From the NCBI GenBank assembly GCA_934364805.1, contig CAKRMH010000032.1, positions 1 through 15,231 on the forward strand: DNA of 15,231 nucleotides, in the 5' to 3' direction. The notes beneath the pieces were generated by a model. That model did no database searches, was not told where the DNA came from, and worked only from the letters and a program-made list of their open reading frames with translations. Source of the DNA: an uncultured Lachnospiraceae bacterium (GTDB taxonomy: Bacteria > Bacillota > Clostridia > Lachnospirales > Lachnospiraceae). The translations under genes were made by a program, and so were the position numbers. Positions 12,152-15,231 of this stretch are shown here, piece by piece; positions within the stretch are counted from its first letter, which is position 1, and each line of letters starts with the position of its first letter.

Positions 12152-14062
12152 ATGGGAATACATGAATATCAGGAAGCGTTAAAGCTTGGCAGAAAAGAAT
12201 ATAAATCATCTGTCGCAAAAGGAAAGTTCCCGTATCTTCCGGTTCTGGATGAGATTATTAATAATGATATGATACAGACAGAGAAGTATCTGGGGCTGAT
12301 GAACATTCCACTGGATCACGTGGTTGGTACCAGTACGATGGGGAGAACACAGGCATTTGCAGATAATTTTATGCCGATTCTGGATTATGGTACGGAATTT
12401 TCCGTAAAATGGTCCAATCTTGCAGATGCACAGGTGACAGAGGGGATTCGTGATCCAATCGAAGTATACGAATACATGAATCGTTATTATGTGGTTGAGG
12501 GCAATAAAAGGGTAAGTGTGCTGAAATATTTTGAAGCATTTGCAATTTCCGCATTTGTCACAAGAAAAATACCGAAACTGACGGATGACGAAGATGTAAG
12601 GCATTATTACGAATTTATGAAATTCAGTGATATATCCGGATTGAATACGGTTGAATTTACAAAAGAAGGAAGTGCAGAACGTCTGCTCTCGCTGGTCGGG
12701 GTTCAGGGAAAGTGGGATGATATCACAAGAGAGAAGTTTAATAAGGTGCTGTTTCATTTTGAACGTGCATACCGTTTCAACGGCGGAGATAAACTGCCGA
12801 TTACAAAGGGAGATGCAATCCTGTGCTTTATTAATATTTTCGGATTTGAAGCTGCGCTTAATATGAGTGATAAAGAATACAACGATAATGTAGTGAAATC
12901 GTGGAATGAATTTATCATGCTGACAGAGAAACACAGTGTTGATCTGGTTCTTGATCCGAAACAGGAAAAAGCACCGGAGAAACGGAAACTCTGGAGTTAT
13001 TTTTTACCGTCTACCACAAAGAAAGTTAAGGTTGCATTTTTATATCCGAAATCACCGGAAACATCGGACTGGATCTATGCACATGAACTGGGACGGACAT
13101 ATCTCGAGGAGACTTTCCCGGACGAAGTCAGTACAATCTGTGTGAATGATGTAAGTGAACAGAATATTGCGCAGGTACTGGAGTCTGTGATCGCACAGGG
13201 AGCTACGATTATATTTGGAGTTGCCCCGCAGATGATGAAACAGAGCCTGAAAGCTGCGATTGAACATCCGGAAGTTAAGATTCTCAATTGCTCACTGAAT
13301 ACACCACATCGTTATATCCGTACGTACTATGCGCGTATGTATGAGGCGAAATTCCTATCCGGACTGATTGCCGGAGCAATGGCTGAAAATGACAAGATTG
13401 GATATATTGCAGATTATCCGATTTATGGAATGACTGCGAATATCAATGCGTTTGCACTTGGTGCAGCCTGTGTGAATCCGAGAGCAAAGATCTATCTGGA
13501 ATGGTCTACAAGAAAAGGATATGATCTGGATACGTTTATCAAAGAGAACGATATTCACTATATTTCCAATCAGGATATGATTACACCACAGAGTGCATCG
13601 AGACAGTTTGGCATCTATCGGGTTGAAAGTGGTGCGACAACCAACCTTGCGATGCCGCTCTGGAACTGGGGTATATTCTATGAGAAGATGATACGAAGCA
13701 TCATAGAAGGCAATTACCAGAGCGAAGAGAACGGCGAACGGAAAGCTTTGAATTACTGGTGGGGAATGTCGGCAGGCGTTATTGACCTGATCTGCTCCAA
13801 CAATGTTCCAACTGGTGTACGGCGTCTGGTGGGACACTTCAAAAACGATATCTGTTCCGGATCGATCGTTCCGTTTTATGGAGAAATCCATTCACAGGAT
13901 GGCACATTGAAGAATCGGGAAGGACAGGAGATGAAGCCGGAGAAGATCATGAAAATGGATTGGCTTGTAGAAAATGTAATCGGAAGAATTCCTGCAATCG
14001 GTGAACTTGTAGATGATGCATATTCGGTTGTTGCATTAAAGGGTGTAGAGGAAACAAAATAA
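12152..14062 (+). CDS. Cytoplasmic ParB-like / BMP ligand-binding fusion protein
   Basis: The 636-residue protein has two recognisable parts. Residues about 55-140 resemble the ParB/sulfiredoxin-like fold: a RDPIEVYEYMNRYYVVEGNKRVSVLKYF segment (100-127) carries the EGNKRV box typical of ParB-like domains. A helical stretch follows to about 285. Residues about 291-600 look like a BMP (BmpA/Med/PnrA) periplasmic-binding-type domain: KVAFLYPKSPETSDWIYAHELGR, AQGATIIFGVAPQMM, EAKFLSGLIAGAM, IGYIADYP. BMP proteins usually bind nucleosides and are secreted lipoproteins. Here there is no signal peptide or lipobox and no ABC-transporter partner, so it should act inside the cell, more like Med of Bacillus. 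The start is ATG 12152 (AAAGGAG 9 bases upstream); an ATG at 12131 directly abuts a GGAG and is less likely. The phosphoesterase gene follows after 2 bases. The ligand and the role of the ParB-like part are unknown. Confidence 0.82.
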   Translation: MGIHEYQEALKLGRKEYKSSVAKGKFPYLPVLDEIINNDMIQTEKYLGLMNIPLDHVVGTSTMGRTQAFADNFMPILDYGTEFSVKWSNLADAQVTEGIRDPIEVYEYMNRYYVVEGNKRVSVLKYFEAFAISAFVTRKIPKLTDDEDVRHYYEFMKFSDISGLNTVEFTKEGSAERLLSLVGVQGKWDDITREKFNKVLFHFERAYRFNGGDKLPITKGDAILCFINIFGFEAALNMSDKEYNDNVVKSWNEFIMLTEKHSVDLVLDPKQEKAPEKRKLWSYFLPSTTKKVKVAFLYPKSPETSDWIYAHELGRTYLEETFPDEVSTICVNDVSEQNIAQVLESVIAQGATIIFGVAPQMMKQSLKAAIEHPEVKILNCSLNTPHRYIRTYYARMYEAKFLSGLIAGAMAENDKIGYIADYPIYGMTANINAFALGAACVNPRAKIYLEWSTRKGYDLDTFIKENDIHYISNQDMITPQSASRQFGIYRVESGATTNLAMPLWNWGIFYEKMIRSIIEGNYQSEENGERKALNYWWGMSAGVIDLICSNNVPTGVRRLVGHFKNDICSGSIVPFYGEIHSQDGTLKNREGQEMKPEKIMKMDWLVENVIGRIPAIGELVDDAYSVVALKGVEETK

Positions 14063-14064
14063 GA

Positions 14065-14655
14065 ATGAAGATACTGTGTATAGCGGATGAGGAGTACAAA
14101 ACCTACTGGGACTTCTTTTCCAAAGATGACTTTAAGGATATTGATCTGATTATTTCCTGTGGCGATCTGAAAGCATCGTATTTATCGTTCCTGACGACTA
14201 TGACATCGATTCCGGTGCTTTATATCAGGGGGAATCACGATGATGGCTATAAAACAGATCCACCACAGGGATGTATCTGCATCGAAGATGATATTTTTTC
14301 GTTTCAGGGAGTACGGATACTTGGACTTGGCGGCTCACAGCGGTATAAGCAGGGTATCAATCAATATACGGAACGGGAGATGCGTAAACGGATTACAAAA
14401 TTGAAGTTTAAATTATGGTTCCACAGAGGTTTTGATATTCTGGTAACGCATTCACCGGCCAGAGGGTTTCATGACGGAACCGATTTATGCCACCAGGGAT
14501 TTCAGGTTTTTCTGACGCTGATCGATAAATATCATCCGAAATATTTTGTGCATGGTCATGTTCATCTGTCCTATGGAAGACAATTCCAGAGAGAAGATAT
14601 GATCGGAGATACCAAGGTGATCAATGCATATGAGAAATATATCATTGAAATATAG
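14065..14655 (+). CDS. Calcineurin-like metallophosphoesterase
   Basis: The 196-residue soluble protein has the metallophosphoesterase motif series: Asp8 in CIADEE, GDL (Asp34), RGNHDD (Asn57-His58), THSP (His129) and HGHVH (His163, 165, 167). These bind two metals and hydrolyse a phosphomonoester or phosphodiester. Motif I is normally D-x-H; here it is Asp8-Glu9-Glu10, so one ligand is an acidic substitute or is missing. The length fits small YfcE/MJ0936-like members. The start is ATG 14065, 2 bases after the upstream stop, with GAGGAAA about 11 bases away. It is clearly in one operon with the ParB-BMP protein. A phosphodiester or nucleotide substrate would fit a nucleoside-sensing neighbour, but that is inference. 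Confidence 0.88.
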   Translation: MKILCIADEEYKTYWDFFSKDDFKDIDLIISCGDLKASYLSFLTTMTSIPVLYIRGNHDDGYKTDPPQGCICIEDDIFSFQGVRILGLGGSQRYKQGINQYTEREMRKRITKLKFKLWFHRGFDILVTHSPARGFHDGTDLCHQGFQVFLTLIDKYHPKYFVHGHVHLSYGRQFQREDMIGDTKVINAYEKYIIEI

Positions 14656-14697
14656 GACTACATAATTTAAAATGACGGAAAAGGGAGGCGGCCGGCT

Positions 14698-14853
14698 ATG
14701 GATATAGGTTTTACAGCAGATGAGTTATATTATCTGCATGTGCGGAATGGAGAGTATATTCTTTCAGAAGATACTCCGGAAAAGGTGGCATCGGACATCC
14801 GTAAGAAATTTGAGGCACTGAATGAAGGCGTGCCGAATTATATTCAAGGTTAA
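14698..14853 (+). CDS. 51-residue hypothetical protein
   Basis: The frame runs from ATG at 14698-14700 to TAA at 14851-14853, with a strong GGGAGG (14683-14688) 9 bases before the start. It begins MDIGFTADELYYLHVRNGEY and has an acidic middle (SEDTPEK), then a charged amphipathic helix-like part (SDIRKKFEALNEG). There is no signal peptide, membrane segment or cysteine, so it looks like a small soluble protein. It lies 42 bases after the phosphoesterase gene and is probably the last gene of that operon. I do not recognise a family; the ribosome site and the ordinary amino-acid composition are the evidence that it is real. Confidence 0.65.
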   Translation: MDIGFTADELYYLHVRNGEYILSEDTPEKVASDIRKKFEALNEGVPNYIQG

Positions 14854-14857
14854 AAAG

Positions 14858-14901
14858 GGGGACTTAGACGTGGGGGAATAAAAAACCAGGTCTAAGTCCC
14901 T
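14858..14901. repeat. Long inverted repeat with 20-base loop
   Basis: The perfect 11-bp arms GGGACTTAGAC (14859-14869) and GTCTAAGTCCC (14890-14900) can be extended by one G-U pair at 14858/14901. The loop holds GTGGGGGAATAAAAAACCAG. On the plus strand no U-tract follows, but on the minus strand the stem is followed by CTTTTTAA, so it terminates better in that direction. It fills most of the gap between the two small genes. Alternatives are an mRNA 3'-end stabiliser, a back-up terminator for tRNA-Thr transcripts, or a small repeat element. Confidence 0.65.
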
Positions 14902-14926
14902 ATATTGTCGTAGAAAGGGTGAGACT

Positions 14927-15100
14927 ATGAAAAAAAGAAATAATGTTTGGAAAATGCGGATCATCATGTTCCTCTTCCTGTTATGTGTGATTTTTATTGC
15001 AATCGGCGTTTTCCTTGCAAATCCCGGGTTTGCATGTATCGGTGGAATTTTTGGTATGATCGGTCTGTTTGTGATCGTTGAGATAAAAAGCAGGGAATGA
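14927..15100 (+). CDS. 57-residue membrane protein
   Basis: The frame runs from ATG 14927 to TGA 15098-15100, with a ribosome site AAAGGGTGAG ending 3 bases before the start. The positively charged N-terminus (MKKRNNVWKMR) precedes two hydrophobic stretches, about residues 12-31 and 36-52, which are separated by a short Asn-Pro-Gly turn. A charged end (EIKSRE) follows. This is a helical hairpin with both termini most likely in the cytoplasm. It has no signal-peptidase site I trust and no known family. No promoter is evident between it and the inverted repeat, so it may depend on upstream transcription. Confidence 0.65.
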   Translation: MKKRNNVWKMRIIMFLFLLCVIFIAIGVFLANPGFACIGGIFGMIGLFVIVEIKSRE

Positions 15101-15126
15101 TAAAGCTGGAAATGTGCTTTTAAGAT

Positions 15127-15157
15127 AAAAAGAAACCCTTGATCAGATCAAGGGTTT
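15127..15157 (-). terminator. Terminator of tRNA-Thr
   Basis: On the minus strand, AAACCCTTGA pairs with TCAAGGGTTT around a short loop and is followed by CTTTTT (15132-15127). It begins about 7 bases after the tRNA-Thr 3' end. Confidence 0.85.
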
Positions 15158-15163
15158 GAAAAA

Positions 15164-15231
15164 AGCTGATGACGGGAATCGGACCCGTGACCTCTTCATT
15201 ACCAATGAAGTGCTCTACCCCTGAGCCACAT
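15164..15231 (-). tRNA. tRNA-Thr (GGU), 5' end outside the window
   Basis: On the minus strand the D-arm GCTC/GAGC, the anticodon stem CTTCA/TGAAG with loop TTGGTAA (anticodon GGT at 15203-15201), the T-arm ACGGG-TCCGATT-CCCGT and the acceptor 3' strand CATCAGC (15171-15165) are present. About four bases of the 5' acceptor strand are cut off by the window edge. CCA is not encoded. Confidence 0.93.

Noticed and set aside
12206..12934. Minus-strand 242-codon open frame
   Set aside because: It lies wholly opposite the ParB-BMP gene, has odd composition rich in Cys, His and Phe, and has no ribosome site.
13355..13891. Minus-strand 178-codon open frame
   Set aside because: It is antisense to the BMP domain, with no recognisable domain or ribosome site.

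Overview
The window looks like chromosome of an anaerobic, low-to-moderate GC Firmicute, most likely a gut Lachnospiraceae or close relative (inference from gene content, strong AGGAG-type ribosome sites, TTGACA/TATAAT-type promoters, a T-box leader, and the cysE-cysS-mrnC-rlmB-sigH order related to the Bacillus/Clostridium arrangement). The species cannot be named from the sequence. There is no phage, transposase, CRISPR array or rRNA. Both ends are tRNA genes: tRNA-Met(CAU) on the left and a tRNA-Thr(GGU), cut by the window edge, on the right.

Left part (1-4530): tRNA-Met and its terminator are followed by a small minus-strand transcription unit that has its own promoter, a very strong ribosome site, a 22-residue four-cysteine peptide and a terminator. 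Next comes a minus-strand EamA/DMT permease. On the plus strand are phosphate acetyltransferase (pta, acetyl-CoA to acetyl-phosphate) without an adjacent ackA, then a MATE efflux transporter that overlaps ispF (isoprenoid MEP pathway). IspF carries an unusual cysteine-rich C-terminal tail.

Centre (4530-9590): a cysteine-specific T-box leader (specifier TGC, acceptor-pairing TGGA matching the U73 of tRNA-Cys) precedes cysE. cysS follows with an apparent promoter of its own. After it come mrnC (mini-RNase III), rlmB (23S rRNA 2'-O-methyltransferase), sigH (early stationary-phase/sporulation sigma factor, TTG start) and mecA (ClpC adaptor). They are tightly packed and probably form one long unit linking cysteine supply, translation, RNA maturation and developmental regulation.

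Right part (9590-15231): a cyclic-di-GMP phosphodiesterase with an intact EAL domain and a decayed GGDEF domain converges, through a shared bidirectional terminator, on a two-gene minus-strand operon encoding a stand-alone CheC/FliY-type phosphatase and a CheY-like receiver. Divergent from that pair is a 636-residue cytoplasmic protein joining a ParB-like N-terminal segment to a BMP-type (Med/BmpA) ligand-binding domain. It is followed closely by a calcineurin-like phosphoesterase and a 51-residue hypothetical protein, then a long inverted repeat and a 57-residue membrane protein.

The most interesting items are the four-cysteine micro-peptide, the ParB-BMP fusion with its phosphoesterase partner, the isolated CheC-CheY pair beside an EAL enzyme, and the cysteine-rich tail of IspF.
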